Part shown: positions 1 to 8,726 of the stretch, in pieces
How the letters are laid out: the number at the start of each line of letters is the position of its first letter
How positions within the stretch are numbered: the first letter of the stretch is position 1
Source: Scandinavium sp051650185
GTDB taxonomy: Bacteria > Pseudomonadota > Gammaproteobacteria > Enterobacterales > Enterobacteriaceae
Direction: 5' to 3'
NCBI RefSeq assembly: GCF_051650185.1
Contig: NZ_JBOFIN010000146.1
Location: 62,001 to 126,000, forward strand
DNA: 64,000 bases
Program-made: the position numbers and the translations under genes
Notes under the pieces: generated by a model
What the model was told of the DNA's origin: nothing
The model's database searches: none
Seen by the model: the letters and a program-made list of their open reading frames with translations, nothing else

Positions 1-586
1 TTGCCACCCGGCCAATACCCTTAACGCACTGAATCGCGTGAAGGGCATGCTGGCGAACAATGTCGAAAGCTACGACAAGCTGAGCGTCGATCAGCGCAGC
101 CAGCTGCGCCGTATCATGCTGTGTATCTCTGATACCACGGATAAAGTGGCGAAGCTGCCAGACGTAAGCGCTGACGATCAGCGTCTGCTGAAGAAACTCA
201 AAACCGACATGCTCAACACCATCGAGTATGCGCCAATCTGGATTATCATGGCCGTCGCACTGGCGCTGGGCATTGGTACGATGATCGGCTGGCGTCGCGT
301 GGCGACCACCATCGGCGAGAAAATCGGTAAGAAAGGCATGACCTACGCTCAGGGCATGTCCGCGCAGATGACCGCAGCGGTTTCAATCGGTCTGGCAAGC
401 TACACCGGGATGCCGGTCTCCACCACTCACGTTCTGTCATCCTCGGTTGCCGGTACGATGCTCGTTGACGGTGGCGGGTTGCAGCGCAGAACCGTGACCA
501 ACATTCTGATGGCGTGGGTGTTAACCCTGCCAGCAGCGATTATCCTTTCCGGCGTGCTGTACTGGCTCAGCCTGAAGCTAATCTAA
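1..586 (+). CDS. pitA: PitA low-affinity inorganic phosphate transporter, 3' part
   Basis: The window opens inside this gene; the reading frame starts at base 2 and about 194 C-terminal residues are visible, ending in TAA. PitA is an inner-membrane metal-phosphate:proton symporter of the PHO4/PiT family. The visible part has a hydrophilic loop followed by three hydrophobic segments. The second carries the conserved PiT signature GMPVSTTHVLSSSVAGT at about residues 137-153 of the visible part, and the protein ends in a hydrophobic helix (ILSGVLYWL). Gene order pitA-uspB-uspA matches E. coli. A hairpin terminator follows the stop directly. The N-terminal two thirds lie outside the window, so intactness cannot be judged. 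Confidence 0.95.
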   Translation, partial: CHPANTLNALNRVKGMLANNVESYDKLSVDQRSQLRRIMLCISDTTDKVAKLPDVSADDQRLLKKLKTDMLNTIEYAPIWIIMAVALALGIGTMIGWRRVATTIGEKIGKKGMTYAQGMSAQMTAAVSIGLASYTGMPVSTTHVLSSSVAGTMLVDGGGLQRRTVTNILMAWVLTLPAAIILSGVLYWLSLKLI

Positions 587-601
587 GATTGCACAAACGC
601 C

Positions 602-633
602 AAAAACGGGTCAGGAAACTGACCCGTTTTTTT
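602..633. terminator. Bidirectional Rho-independent terminator between pitA and uspB
   Basis: Perfect 9-bp stem ACGGGTCAG/CTGACCCGT with a GAAA loop (606-627). It is followed by seven Ts on the plus strand and preceded by five As, which give a U-tract on the minus strand. It lies between the convergent pitA and uspB stops, so it can serve both. Confidence 0.9.
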
Positions 634-652
634 ATGCCGCAATCGCCTTAAA

Positions 653-988
653 TCAGTGCCAGATAATCAGCGCAACCATGCTGACAATCACCAGTCCGCA
701 CAGCGCACTGGTCAACACAAACTGACGACGAACACGCTCACAGCGCCGGATAAACTCATCATCATGATGATCGCGGTATCGCTGCGCGTAGATGTACCAC
801 ACCAGACGCACCTGCTTGCCAGGCTGACCATGGGAGGTAAAAAAGCCTCCGCCATCCACATACTGATAGAGCAAGGGATCGCAACCACGCAGCACCACCA
901 GCAGCGCGCGCAATGATGAGAAGTAGCGCGCCATATTCACAACACAAACGATACACAAAGCCCAAAACAGTGCGACAGTGCTTACCAT
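653..988 (-). CDS. uspB: Universal stress protein B (UspB)
   Basis: 111 residues, the same length as E. coli UspB. It is a predicted inner-membrane protein with a hydrophobic N-terminal helix (about residues 1-20), a basic loop containing the stretch YIYAQRYRDHHDDEF, and a C-terminal helix (about 90-110). In E. coli it is a stationary-phase (RpoS-dependent) protein needed for ethanol tolerance; its biochemical activity is unknown. It is divergent from uspA, as in E. coli. Identity rests on whole-length similarity and synteny. Confidence 0.93.
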   Translation of the reverse strand: MVSTVALFWALCIVCVVNMARYFSSLRALLVVLRGCDPLLYQYVDGGGFFTSHGQPGKQVRLVWYIYAQRYRDHHDDEFIRRCERVRRQFVLTSALCGLVIVSMVALIIWH

Positions 989-1298
989 ACCTCCTCCCCG
1001 GCGACCCGCCCACGGAGAACCCCTCCGGGACTACCGCAACCCGAAACTCGACAGACAGTCAGTGAAAGAGTGAGAAACCGATCACAGAACGCCAACCCAT
1101 CGGCTCTTTAAATAGTGTAGGAGATCAGCGGATTTTTTTGCCACATCCTTAACCGTTATCAATTGCTCAAGCCGAATAATTTGTTTGACTGATTGGTGAT
1201 CAAGGCCGATTGACGTAGCCTGAGGGGAGTTTTAAGGTTGAGTTGTCTACACTTTAAGGCATAACCACTTAGTCATCACTTAAGGAAGGAGTAACACT
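989..1298. promoter_or_regulatory. Divergent uspB/uspA control region
   Basis: 310 bp between divergent starts. For uspA, a TTGACG (1210-1215) and TAAGGT (1233-1238) pair separated by 17 bp is the best sigma-70-like match seen. A strong ribosome-binding site AAGGAAGGAG (1282-1291) precedes the uspA ATG. No clear RpoS promoter could be assigned to uspB by eye, although E. coli uspB is RpoS-dependent. No gene is apparent here. Confidence 0.45.
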
Positions 1299-1739
1299 AT
1301 GGCTTACAAACACATTCTTATCGCCGTTGACCTGTCACCAGAGAGTAAAGTTCTGGTCGACAAGGCTGTTTCCATGGCCCGCCCTTACAACGCGAAAGTT
1401 TCCCTGATTCATGTCGATGTGAACTACTCCGATCTCTACACCGGCCTGATTGATGTCAACCTCGGTGATATGCAGAAACGCATTTCGGAAGAGACTCACC
1501 ACGCGCTGTCTGAGCTGTCCACCAACGCCGGCTACCCGATTACCGAAACCCTGAGCGGCAGCGGCGATCTGGGTCAGGTGCTGGTAGATGCCATTAAGAA
1601 ATACGATATGGACCTGGTGGTTTGCGGTCACCATCAGGACTTCTGGAGCAAGCTGATGTCTTCTGCTCGTCAGCTGATTAACACCGTGCACGTGGACATG
1701 CTGATTGTCCCACTGCGAGATGACGAAGACGAAGATTAA
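1299..1739 (+). CDS. uspA: Universal stress protein A
   Basis: 146 residues, close to the 144 of E. coli UspA. The protein starts MAYKHILIAVDLSPESKVLV and has the Usp fold: an N-terminal beta strand with an Asp, then alternating alpha/beta elements. It is a cytoplasmic dimeric stress protein made under growth arrest. UspA of this subclass lacks the GxxGxxGx(S/T) ATP-binding motif of the UspFG type, and no such motif is visible here. The C-terminus is acidic (DDEDED). The start is fixed by the strong Shine-Dalgarno sequence 8 bases upstream. It is a single-gene unit ending in a palindromic repeat that may terminate transcription. Confidence 0.96.
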   Translation: MAYKHILIAVDLSPESKVLVDKAVSMARPYNAKVSLIHVDVNYSDLYTGLIDVNLGDMQKRISEETHHALSELSTNAGYPITETLSGSGDLGQVLVDAIKKYDMDLVVCGHHQDFWSKLMSSARQLINTVHVDMLIVPLRDDEDED

Positions 1740-1750
1740 GCCGTTGCTGT

Positions 1751-1834
1751 AACCCTCACCCCGGCCCTCTCCCTAAAAGGGAGAGGGAGCAAACCATTCC
1801 CTCGCCCCTTTGGGGAGAGGGTTAGGGTGAGGGG
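1751..1834. repeat. GC-rich palindromic repeat (CCCTCTCCC family) between uspA and rsmJ
   Basis: Two nested hairpins of the type CCCTCTCCC-N4-GGGAGAGGG, framed by outer arms CCCTCACCC/GGGTGAGGG. The element lies exactly between the convergent uspA and rsmJ stops. Related elements occur at 18966-19122 and 23211-23308, so it is a dispersed family. It probably forms an mRNA 3' structure for both genes; that role is inferred. Confidence 0.8.
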
Positions 1835-1835
1835 A

Positions 1836-2588
1836 CTACCCAGGACTCCCCGCATAAATATCAAACCGATGGCCCTTGGTGGTCACCGCATTGGTCGTCG
1901 CGACATCCGCCAGCGGCGGCGCATAATCCGGGCGCTTCACGACAACACGCTTCGTTGCCAGCTGCTGCGCTGGTGCCAGCAAACCATCGGCGTCTACATC
2001 CGGCCCCACCAGCGACTGAAACACCCGCATCTCTTTTTTCACCAGCGCACTCTTTTGCTTATGCGGGAACATCGGGTCGAGATAAACCACCTGCGGGCGC
2101 GGCGTGATATCCGTCAGCGCCGTCAGGCTTGAGGCGTGGATCAGCTGCAAACGCTCCTGCAACCAGCCGCCTATTTCCGGATCTGCGTAGCCACGCGCCA
2201 GCCCATCATCCAGCAATGCTGCGACGACAGGATTACGTTCCAGCATTCGCACGTGACAACCCACGGAAGCCAGCACAAACGCATCGCGCCCAAGCCCGGC
2301 GGTTGCATCGACGACATCCGGCAAATAGCTGCCTTTAATGCCGACCGCTTTCGCCACCGCTTCACCGCGACCTCCACCAAACTTACGGCGATGCGCCATC
2401 GCGCCGCCCACGAAATCCACGAAGATCCCGCCAAGCTTTGGCTCATCGCGTTTGCGTAATTCAAGATGCTCCGGCGTTAACACCAGCGCCATCAGGTTTT
2501 CAGCATCGTGCTCCAGCCCCCAGCGGGCGGCAAGAACAGATAAGGCGCCATCGCTGGCGCCTGATTCATCCACTAAACAGATTTTCAC
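1836..2588 (-). CDS. rsmJ: 16S rRNA m2G1516 methyltransferase RsmJ
   Basis: 250 residues from a GTG start, the length of E. coli RsmJ (YhiQ). It is a SAM-dependent enzyme that methylates N2 of G1516 in 16S rRNA. The SAM-binding region DVVDATAGLGRDAFVLASVG is present near residues 90-110, and YLDPMFPHKQKS follows at about 170-182. The frame is open 21 codons further upstream, but that would run into prlC; the GTG at 2588 gives the conserved N-terminus VKICLVDE and leaves a 7-bp gap after the prlC stop, as expected for a prlC-rsmJ operon. The E. coli neighbour dtpB, normally between uspA and rsmJ, is absent. Confidence 0.94.
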   Translation of the reverse strand: MKICLVDESGASDGALSVLAARWGLEHDAENLMALVLTPEHLELRKRDEPKLGGIFVDFVGGAMAHRRKFGGGRGEAVAKAVGIKGSYLPDVVDATAGLGRDAFVLASVGCHVRMLERNPVVAALLDDGLARGYADPEIGGWLQERLQLIHASSLTALTDITPRPQVVYLDPMFPHKQKSALVKKEMRVFQSLVGPDVDADGLLAPAQQLATKRVVVKRPDYAPPLADVATTNAVTTKGHRFDIYAGSPG

Positions 2589-2595
2589 GAAACGC

Positions 2596-4638
2596 TTAGC
2601 CCTTAATGCCGTAGTGATCAAGCATCGCATCCAGCTGCGGCTCGCGGCCACGGAAGCGTTTGAACAGCGTCATCGGCTCTTCAGAACCGCCACGGCTCAG
2701 AATATTGTCGAGGAACGACTGCCCGGTTTCGCGGTTGAAAATACCTTCTTCTTCGAAGCGAGAGAAGGCATCGGCTGCCAGTACATCGGCCCACAGATAG
2801 CTGTAGTAACCCGCCGCATAGCCACCGGCAAAGATATGGCTGAAGGCGTGCGGGAAGCGGCCCCATGACGGACCCGGCACCACGGCAACCTGTTTCTTGA
2901 TTTCGGCCAGTGTGTCGAGAATTTTCGCCCCTTGCTGCGGGTTGAACTCAGCATGCAGACGGAAGTCGAACAGACCGAACTCCAGCTGGCGCAGAACAAA
3001 CATCGCCGCCTGGTAGTTCTTCGCCGCCAGCATTTTATCCAGCAGCTCTTTCGGCAGCGGTTCGCCGGACTCAAAGTGACCGGAGATAAACGCCAGCGCG
3101 TCCGGCTCCCAGCACCAGTTTTCCATAAACTGGCTCGGCAGTTCGACCGCATCCCACGGCACACCGCTGATACCGGAAACACCGGCGGTTTCGATACGCG
3201 TCAGCATGTGATGCAGACCATGGCCGAACTCATGGAACAGGGTGATGACTTCATCGTGAGTAAACAGCGCAGGTTTGCCATTCACCGGGCGGTTGAAGTT
3301 ACAGGTGAGGTAGGCGACCGGTTTTTGCAGTTCGCCACTGGCTTTACGCATCTGGCCTACGCAGTCGTCCATCCACGCCCCGCCGCGCTTGTGCTCACGC
3401 GCATACAGGTCGAGATAGAAGCTGCCGCGCAGCTCGTTTTTCTCGTCATACAGCTCGAAGAAACGCACTTCCGGGTTCCAGACGTCGATATCGATGCGCT
3501 CTTTGGCGGTGATACCGTAAATGCGTTTCACCACTTCAAACAGGCCGTTAACGGCTTTGTTTTCCGGGAAGTAAGGACGAAGCTGTTCGTCGCTGATGCT
3601 GTACAGATGCTGTTTCTGTTTTTCGCTGTAGTAAGCGATATCCCAGGGCTGAAGCTCATCCACGCCAAACTCGGCTTTCGCGTAAGCACGCAGCTGTGCC
3701 AGCTCTTTTTCGCCCTGAGGACGCGCGCGTTTTGCCAGGTCAGTCAGGAAATCGAGCACCTGCTGTGGGTTTTCCGCCATTTTGGTGGCGAGCGATTTAA
3801 ACGCGTAGCTTTCAAAGCCCAGCAGTTGCGCCAGCTCGTGACGCAGCGCGAGGATCTCTTCCATCACCGGGCTGTTGTCCCATTTGCCCGCATTCGGCCC
3901 CTGGTCGGAAGCTCGCGTGGTGTAAGCGCGATACATCTCTTCACGCAGCGCCTGGTTGTCGCAATAGGTCATCACTGGCAGGTAGCTTGGGATATCCAGC
4001 GTCAGCAGATAGCCTTCCTGCTCTTTCGCTTCAGCCTGCGCTTTGGCGGCGGCCAGGGCGCTTTCCGGCATCCCGGCAAGCTCAGCTTCGTCAGTGACAA
4101 GCTTGTTCCAGCCCATGGTGGCATCAAGCACGTTGTTGCTGTACTGGTTGCCCAGCTCAGAAAGACGCGCGGCGATTTCGCCATAACGCTTCTGCTGCTC
4201 TTTTGGCAAACCAATACCGGATAATTCAAAATCACGCAGCGCGTTATCTACCGCTTTTTTCTGCGCGGTGTTCAGGCCCGCGTAATTGTCGCCCTCGCGC
4301 AAATCGCGATAGGCCTGATACAGGCCTTCGTGCTGACCGACCCAGGTGCTGTATTCAGACAGCAGCGGCAGCGTTTGCTCATAGGCTTCACGCAGTTCCG
4401 GGCTGTTCTTCACGGAATTCAGGTGGCTCACCGGGGAGAAGATACGGCCCAGCACATCATCCACTTCAGCAAGCTGCTGGCAGAGATTTTCCCAGCTGTA
4501 AGGCGCGCCCTGCGCCACAACGCTTTCTACCGCCGCACGGCAATCATCCAGCGCTTTGGTGACGGCTGGCACGACGTGCTCTGGCTGGATTTTTGAGAAA
4601 GGCGGTAATTCGAAAGGCGTCAGTAATGGATTGGTCAT
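2596..4638 (-). CDS. prlC: Oligopeptidase A (M3 metallopeptidase)
   Basis: 680 residues, the full length of E. coli PrlC/OpdA. It is a cytoplasmic zinc endopeptidase that degrades oligopeptides and cleaved signal peptides. The M3 zinc motif HEFGH is visible in the context LFHEFGHGLHH at about residue 470, and the family N-terminus MTNPLLTPFELPPFSKIQPEHV is intact. It is the first gene of a two-gene unit with rsmJ. A heat-shock promoter lies 65-92 bp upstream of the ATG, consistent with the known sigma-32 control of this gene in E. coli. Confidence 0.97.
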   Translation of the reverse strand: MTNPLLTPFELPPFSKIQPEHVVPAVTKALDDCRAAVESVVAQGAPYSWENLCQQLAEVDDVLGRIFSPVSHLNSVKNSPELREAYEQTLPLLSEYSTWVGQHEGLYQAYRDLREGDNYAGLNTAQKKAVDNALRDFELSGIGLPKEQQKRYGEIAARLSELGNQYSNNVLDATMGWNKLVTDEAELAGMPESALAAAKAQAEAKEQEGYLLTLDIPSYLPVMTYCDNQALREEMYRAYTTRASDQGPNAGKWDNSPVMEEILALRHELAQLLGFESYAFKSLATKMAENPQQVLDFLTDLAKRARPQGEKELAQLRAYAKAEFGVDELQPWDIAYYSEKQKQHLYSISDEQLRPYFPENKAVNGLFEVVKRIYGITAKERIDIDVWNPEVRFFELYDEKNELRGSFYLDLYAREHKRGGAWMDDCVGQMRKASGELQKPVAYLTCNFNRPVNGKPALFTHDEVITLFHEFGHGLHHMLTRIETAGVSGISGVPWDAVELPSQFMENWCWEPDALAFISGHFESGEPLPKELLDKMLAAKNYQAAMFVLRQLEFGLFDFRLHAEFNPQQGAKILDTLAEIKKQVAVVPGPSWGRFPHAFSHIFAGGYAAGYYSYLWADVLAADAFSRFEEEGIFNRETGQSFLDNILSRGGSEEPMTLFKRFRGREPQLDAMLDHYGIKG

Positions 4639-4702
4639 AAGCGCGGTCCTTTGAAAAAGTGAATGTCACAGCGCACGTCCGGCGCTTTACCGATAAGAGT
4701 GA

Positions 4703-4730
4703 GAATGGGGTTAAGTGTAGAGGATTTCAA
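4703..4730 (-). promoter_or_regulatory. Sigma-32 (heat-shock) promoter of prlC
   Basis: On the minus strand: TTGAAA (complement of 4725-4730), a 14-bp spacer, then CCCCATTC (complement of 4703-4710). Both elements match the RpoH consensus (TTGAAA / CCCCATNT) almost perfectly. Transcription would enter prlC. Confidence 0.85.
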
Positions 4731-4759
4731 TAGCGGAACACGTGGAAGACATATTACTC

Positions 4760-4830
4760 TGCCCGGCGGCGCTGACGCTTGCACGGGCCTACACGAAAAG
4801 TAGGCCGGGTAAGCGCCAGCGCCACCCGGC
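4760..4830. repeat. REP/BIME element between the prlC promoter and the PAP2 phosphatase gene
   Basis: Two inverted REP-like units: GCCCGGCGGCGCTGACGC on the left and GCCAGCGCCACCCGGC on the right, with an inner CGGGCCTAC...GTAGGCCGGG inverted repeat. It sits just downstream of the phosphatase stop and upstream of the prlC promoter. Confidence 0.85.
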
Positions 4831-4836
4831 ATTCTG

Positions 4837-6108
4837 TTAATGTAAATGCGTCCCCGCCACGTAAGCCGCCACAGGATCAACCCGCTGCCAGAACTGCTGC
4901 TCAGGCGTGCTGCCAGAAAGTGGATATCCCGCAGGCAAAGCCGTTTTCTGCAAAAGCTCACGCCGTTTGGCCGCAGAAAGATGAGGCAACGCGCTCTCAA
5001 GCAACACTTCGGCACCCGGCGGAACCGTTAACCCGCTCTTAGCGGCGTCCCGCTTTGGCAAATCCCATGTCAGGGTATAACGATAGAATTCACGCATATC
5101 CGGGTCGTGCCAGGGATCTTCTTTCGCATCGGAACGTGCGCATTCAGCCAGCGGCATACCACACTCTTTTTCCAGCGCGGATCGAAGCTGATCCCGCGCC
5201 TCGTTAAACAGGCGGCGATAGTTGGGATCGTTCAGATAGTGCGTCACATTGCTCAGGGCCACCATTCGCGAGCCCATAATGTCCAAAGGATAATGCACGC
5301 CAAGCACGACGCGTGAGTAGCCGTAGCGCGCTCCGCGAACCATCAGCGCCTCGTAGCGTTCGGGCAGCATTTGCGCCAGCAGCGTCGCATCCGTTACGCC
5401 GGTATTGGTATGTCCGCTGGGAAATGAGCCCCCCTCTGCGCTATACGGATGCAAATCTTTGACGACCGTGTTATCCGGCACCAGATAAATGCCGCTGCCC
5501 TGCACCAGGAAAGGCCGCTCATAGCGAAAATATTTTTTGGCCGCCCCGGTGCTGACTTCGCTGGCTTTGATAAGCGCCGCCGCTTTACTGAGTTCACCTT
5601 TGCCATAAGCCGTCATAAACGCCCTGCCCAGGCGCGGACCCAATGCATCGCTCAGGAACCACAAATAGCTGATCCCTTCAGCGTCCATCAGTGCCTGACG
5701 GCGCAGGCTTTCCGTCGCGTCCTGATTGATGATAATCACGGTTTGCAGGCTGGCTTTCAGCGTGTTCTCCGGCAGATCGCTGAAGCCGGAAAGCAGTTGA
5801 ATTCCCTGCTTTTGCAAAGCGGCAGTCTGGAAGTCATAGCCGCTGGCCTTAAGCCAGGCGGTATCAGCCTGAGTGGACGACTGCGTGGCTTTCTCCAGAT
5901 TGTCACGCGTCAGCGTCGGAGCAGTGCCCTGCAATGATTTTCGCAGCGCCGTCAGCACCTCTTTTTCCAGACTCACATACGCAGACAGTTCAGACGATTG
6001 CGACACCCTGTCGGCCACTTCCGCCGAACCGGGAATCGACATCTCTTTCGCCATACCGGGCGAGCTCATCAACAACACGGAAACAAAAAAGGCCAGACGA
6101 TGATTCAT
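4837..6108 (-). CDS. Periplasmic PAP2-family (class A acid) phosphatase
   Basis: 423 residues with a signal peptide (hydrophobic residues 5-18, cleavage probably after SPGMA). The three PAP2 phosphatase motifs are complete: KX6RP as KKYFRYERP, PSGHT, and SRX5HX3D as SRVVLGVHYPLD. A periplasmic acid phosphatase acting on phosphomonoesters is therefore likely; the substrate cannot be read from sequence. At over 400 residues it is longer than PhoC/PhoN-type enzymes (about 250), with an extra N-terminal helical region of about 150 residues. It is a single gene on the minus strand, divergent from rlmJ. K-12 has no gene at this position, so this is lineage-specific content at the prlC/rlmJ junction. 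Confidence 0.85.
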   Translation of the reverse strand: MNHRLAFFVSVLLMSSPGMAKEMSIPGSAEVADRVSQSSELSAYVSLEKEVLTALRKSLQGTAPTLTRDNLEKATQSSTQADTAWLKASGYDFQTAALQKQGIQLLSGFSDLPENTLKASLQTVIIINQDATESLRRQALMDAEGISYLWFLSDALGPRLGRAFMTAYGKGELSKAAALIKASEVSTGAAKKYFRYERPFLVQGSGIYLVPDNTVVKDLHPYSAEGGSFPSGHTNTGVTDATLLAQMLPERYEALMVRGARYGYSRVVLGVHYPLDIMGSRMVALSNVTHYLNDPNYRRLFNEARDQLRSALEKECGMPLAECARSDAKEDPWHDPDMREFYRYTLTWDLPKRDAAKSGLTVPPGAEVLLESALPHLSAAKRRELLQKTALPAGYPLSGSTPEQQFWQRVDPVAAYVAGTHLH

Positions 6109-6265
6109 GTTGAGTCCTGTCTTAAGTAGCCATTACGCACGATGCCCCTCATAGTGTTGGTCGATTCTGGCATCCTTGCCAGCCTGTCGTGAGGCTTCAG
6201 CGGTAATCTGCGGCAATCTGCGGTAAACTGTCGGCATCGTTTATTACTTCGGAACACCCGTATCC

Positions 6266-7108
6266 ATGCTCAGTTATCGCCACAGCTTTCACGCCGGCAA
6301 CCATGCCGACGTCCTCAAACACACCGTTCAGAGCCTGATCATCGAATCACTGAAAGAGAAAGAGAAACCGTTTCTGTATCTCGATACTCATGCGGGCGCC
6401 GGGCGTTATCAGCTGAGCGGCGAGCATGCAGAGCGTACCGGTGAATATCTGGAAGGGATCGCACGTATCTGGCAGCAGGATGATTTACCTGCCGAGCTGG
6501 AGCCGTACATCAGCGTTGTGCAGCACTTTAACCGCAGCGGCCAGTTACGCTATTACCCAGGTTCCCCGCTGATTGCTCGCCAGCTGCTGCGCGAACAAGA
6601 CAGCCTGGAGCTGACCGAGCTGCACCCAAGCGATTTCCCGCTGCTGCGTTCTGAGTTCCAGAAAGACGATCGCGCTCGTGTGGCGAAAGGCGATGGCTAT
6701 CAGCAACTGAAAGCGAAACTGCCACCCCAGTCTCGCCGTGGCCTGATCCTGATTGACCCACCTTACGAAATTAAAACCGACTATCAGGCGGTGGTTTCCG
6801 GGATCAGCGAAGGCTACAAGCGTTTCGCCACCGGCACTTACGCGCTGTGGTATCCCGTCGTTCTGCGTGCGCAGATCAAACGCATGATTAAAGAGTTAGA
6901 AGCCACCGGCATCCGCCGCATTCTGCAAATTGAGCTGGCCGTTCGTCCGGACAGCGATCAGCGCGGCATGACAGCCTCCGGCATGATCGTCATTAACCCA
7001 CCGTGGAAGCTCGAACAGCAGATGAACAACGTGCTGCCGTGGCTGCACAAAACGCTGGTTCCAGCCGGCACAGGCCACGCCACCGTCAGTTGGATCGTGC
7101 CTGAGTAA
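6266..7108 (+). CDS. rlmJ: 23S rRNA m6A2030 methyltransferase RlmJ
   Basis: 280 residues, identical in length to E. coli RlmJ (YhiR). It transfers a methyl group from SAM to N6 of A2030 in 23S rRNA. The N-terminus MLSYRHSFHAGNHADVLKH is family-typical, the SAM-binding loop is LDTHAGAGRY (about residues 39-48), and the catalytic DPPY motif occurs in LILIDPPYE (about 161-169). It is a single gene upstream of gor in the same orientation, with a 70-bp gap that probably holds the gor promoter. Confidence 0.97.
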   Translation: MLSYRHSFHAGNHADVLKHTVQSLIIESLKEKEKPFLYLDTHAGAGRYQLSGEHAERTGEYLEGIARIWQQDDLPAELEPYISVVQHFNRSGQLRYYPGSPLIARQLLREQDSLELTELHPSDFPLLRSEFQKDDRARVAKGDGYQQLKAKLPPQSRRGLILIDPPYEIKTDYQAVVSGISEGYKRFATGTYALWYPVVLRAQIKRMIKELEATGIRRILQIELAVRPDSDQRGMTASGMIVINPPWKLEQQMNNVLPWLHKTLVPAGTGHATVSWIVPE

Positions 7109-7178
7109 TCGCAATCATCGGTGGAACCTATGGATTCCAGGTATACAATCGCGGCAATCAACGATTAAGGAAGACCCT

Positions 7179-8531
7179 ATGACTAAGCATTATGACTACA
7201 TCGCTATCGGCGGCGGCAGCGGCGGCATCGCCTCCATCAACCGCGCGGCCATGTATGGCCAGAAGTGTGCGCTGATTGAAGCCAAAGAGCTGGGCGGCAC
7301 CTGCGTCAACGTGGGCTGCGTGCCGAAAAAAGTGATGTGGCATGCCGCGCAGATCCGCGAGGCCATCCATATGTATGGCCCGGACTACGGCTTCGACACC
7401 ACGATTAACCACTTCGACTGGAACAAGCTGGTTGCCAGCCGCACCGCTTATATCGACCGCATTCACACCTCGTACGACAACGTGCTGGGCAAGAACAATG
7501 TCGATGTGATCAAAGGTTTTGCACGCTTTGTTGATGCGAAAACCATCGAAGTGAACGGCGAAACGCTGACAGCAGATCACATTCTGATCGCCACCGGCGG
7601 CCGCCCAAGCCACCCGAACATTCCAGGTGTGGAATACGGCATCGACTCTGACGGCTTCTTCGAGCTGCCCGCGCTGCCAGAACGTGTGGCTGTTGTGGGC
7701 GCAGGCTACATCGCTGTCGAACTGGCTGGCGTGATTAACGGTCTGGGCGCTGAAACGCACCTGTTCGTGCGCAAACACGCGCCGCTGCGTAGCTTCGATC
7801 CAATGATTGTCGAAACGCTGGTAGAAGTGATGGCGGCTGAAGGCCCGACGCTGCACACCAATGCCATTCCAAAAGCAGTCGTGAAAAATGCCGACGGTAG
7901 CCTGACGCTGGAACTGGAAGACGGTCGCAGCCAGACGGTCGATAGCCTGATTTGGGCGATTGGCCGTGAGCCAGAAACCGACAACTTCAACCTGGCCGCG
8001 ACCGGGGTGAAAACCAACGACAAAGGCTACATCGTTGTCGATAAGTTCCAGAACACCAGCGTGCCGGGCATCTATGCCGTTGGCGACAACACCGGTGCTG
8101 TAGAACTGACTCCGGTTGCCGTTGCGGCTGGCCGTCGCCTCTCTGAACGCCTGTTTAACAACAAGCCGGAAGAGCATCTGGATTACACCAACATCGCGAC
8201 AGTGGTCTTCAGCCACCCGCCAATCGGCACCGTGGGCCTGACAGAACCCCAAGCGCGTGAGCAGTTCGGTGAGGATGCCGTGAAGGTCTACAAATCGTCC
8301 TTCACCGCCATGTACACCGCCGTGACGTCTCACCGTCAGCCGTGTCGCATGAAGCTGGTGTGTGTGGGCCCGGAAGAGAAGATCGTCGGTATCCACGGCA
8401 TTGGCTTTGGCATGGACGAAATTCTGCAAGGCTTCGCTGTGGCGCTGAAAATGGGCGCAACCAAGAAAGACTTCGACAACACTGTGGCGATCCACCCGAC
8501 CGCTGCGGAAGAATTTGTCACCATGCGTTAA
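7179..8531 (+). CDS. gor: Glutathione reductase
   Basis: 450 residues, the E. coli length. It is a cytoplasmic NADPH- and FAD-dependent homodimer that reduces glutathione disulfide. The FAD-binding GGGSGG lies at residues 11-16, the redox pair C42/C47 in GGTCVNVGCVPKK, the NADPH-binding GAGYIAVELAG near 175-185, and the C-terminal catalytic His in HPTAAEEF. Upstream is a plausible -10 (TATACAAT, about 7142-7149) without a good -35, which fits activator-dependent expression (OxyR in E. coli), but no full OxyR site could be confirmed by eye. A terminator follows. Confidence 0.97.
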   Translation: MTKHYDYIAIGGGSGGIASINRAAMYGQKCALIEAKELGGTCVNVGCVPKKVMWHAAQIREAIHMYGPDYGFDTTINHFDWNKLVASRTAYIDRIHTSYDNVLGKNNVDVIKGFARFVDAKTIEVNGETLTADHILIATGGRPSHPNIPGVEYGIDSDGFFELPALPERVAVVGAGYIAVELAGVINGLGAETHLFVRKHAPLRSFDPMIVETLVEVMAAEGPTLHTNAIPKAVVKNADGSLTLELEDGRSQTVDSLIWAIGREPETDNFNLAATGVKTNDKGYIVVDKFQNTSVPGIYAVGDNTGAVELTPVAVAAGRRLSERLFNNKPEEHLDYTNIATVVFSHPPIGTVGLTEPQAREQFGEDAVKVYKSSFTAMYTAVTSHRQPCRMKLVCVGPEEKIVGIHGIGFGMDEILQGFAVALKMGATKKDFDNTVAIHPTAAEEFVTMR

Positions 8532-8539
8532 TCCCTAAG

Positions 8540-8565
8540 GCCCCGTTATCACGGGGCTTTTTTTT
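8540..8565 (+). terminator. Rho-independent terminator of gor
   Basis: Stem GCCCCGT/ACGGGGC with a 4-nt loop followed by eight Ts, 8 bases after the gor stop codon. Confidence 0.92.
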
Positions 8566-8681
8566 CGTTCTTTCCGCGTATCTGGTTTCGCAATTTTAAA
8601 TTAAACAACCTTTCTTTCTGCCCCGCACAAATTGCACCAAGTCCCTAATTTGAACCAAGAGAAAATAGGCTACATTTTGAT

Positions 8682-8699
8682 GAATAGCGTCCACTATTC
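8682..8699. promoter_or_regulatory. Inverted repeat upstream of small secreted protein gene
   Basis: Perfect 6-bp arms GAATAG/CTATTC with a 6-bp centre, 27 bp before the start of the small charged protein gene. This is a possible operator or leader hairpin. No known regulator can be named from the sequence. Confidence 0.35.
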
Positions 8700-8726
8700 T
8701 TTGTTTTTCCAGAAGGTCTTAAATCA

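Noticed and set aside
2932..4224. 430-codon open frame antisense to prlC
   Set aside because: Shadow of prlC; no domain, no start context.
7109..7178. OxyR binding site before gor
   Set aside because: Only loose half-site resemblance could be seen; not enough to report as a site.
7158..8495. 445-codon open frame antisense to gor
   Set aside because: Complete overlap with gor, His/Val-rich composition typical of antisense translation, no family resemblance.
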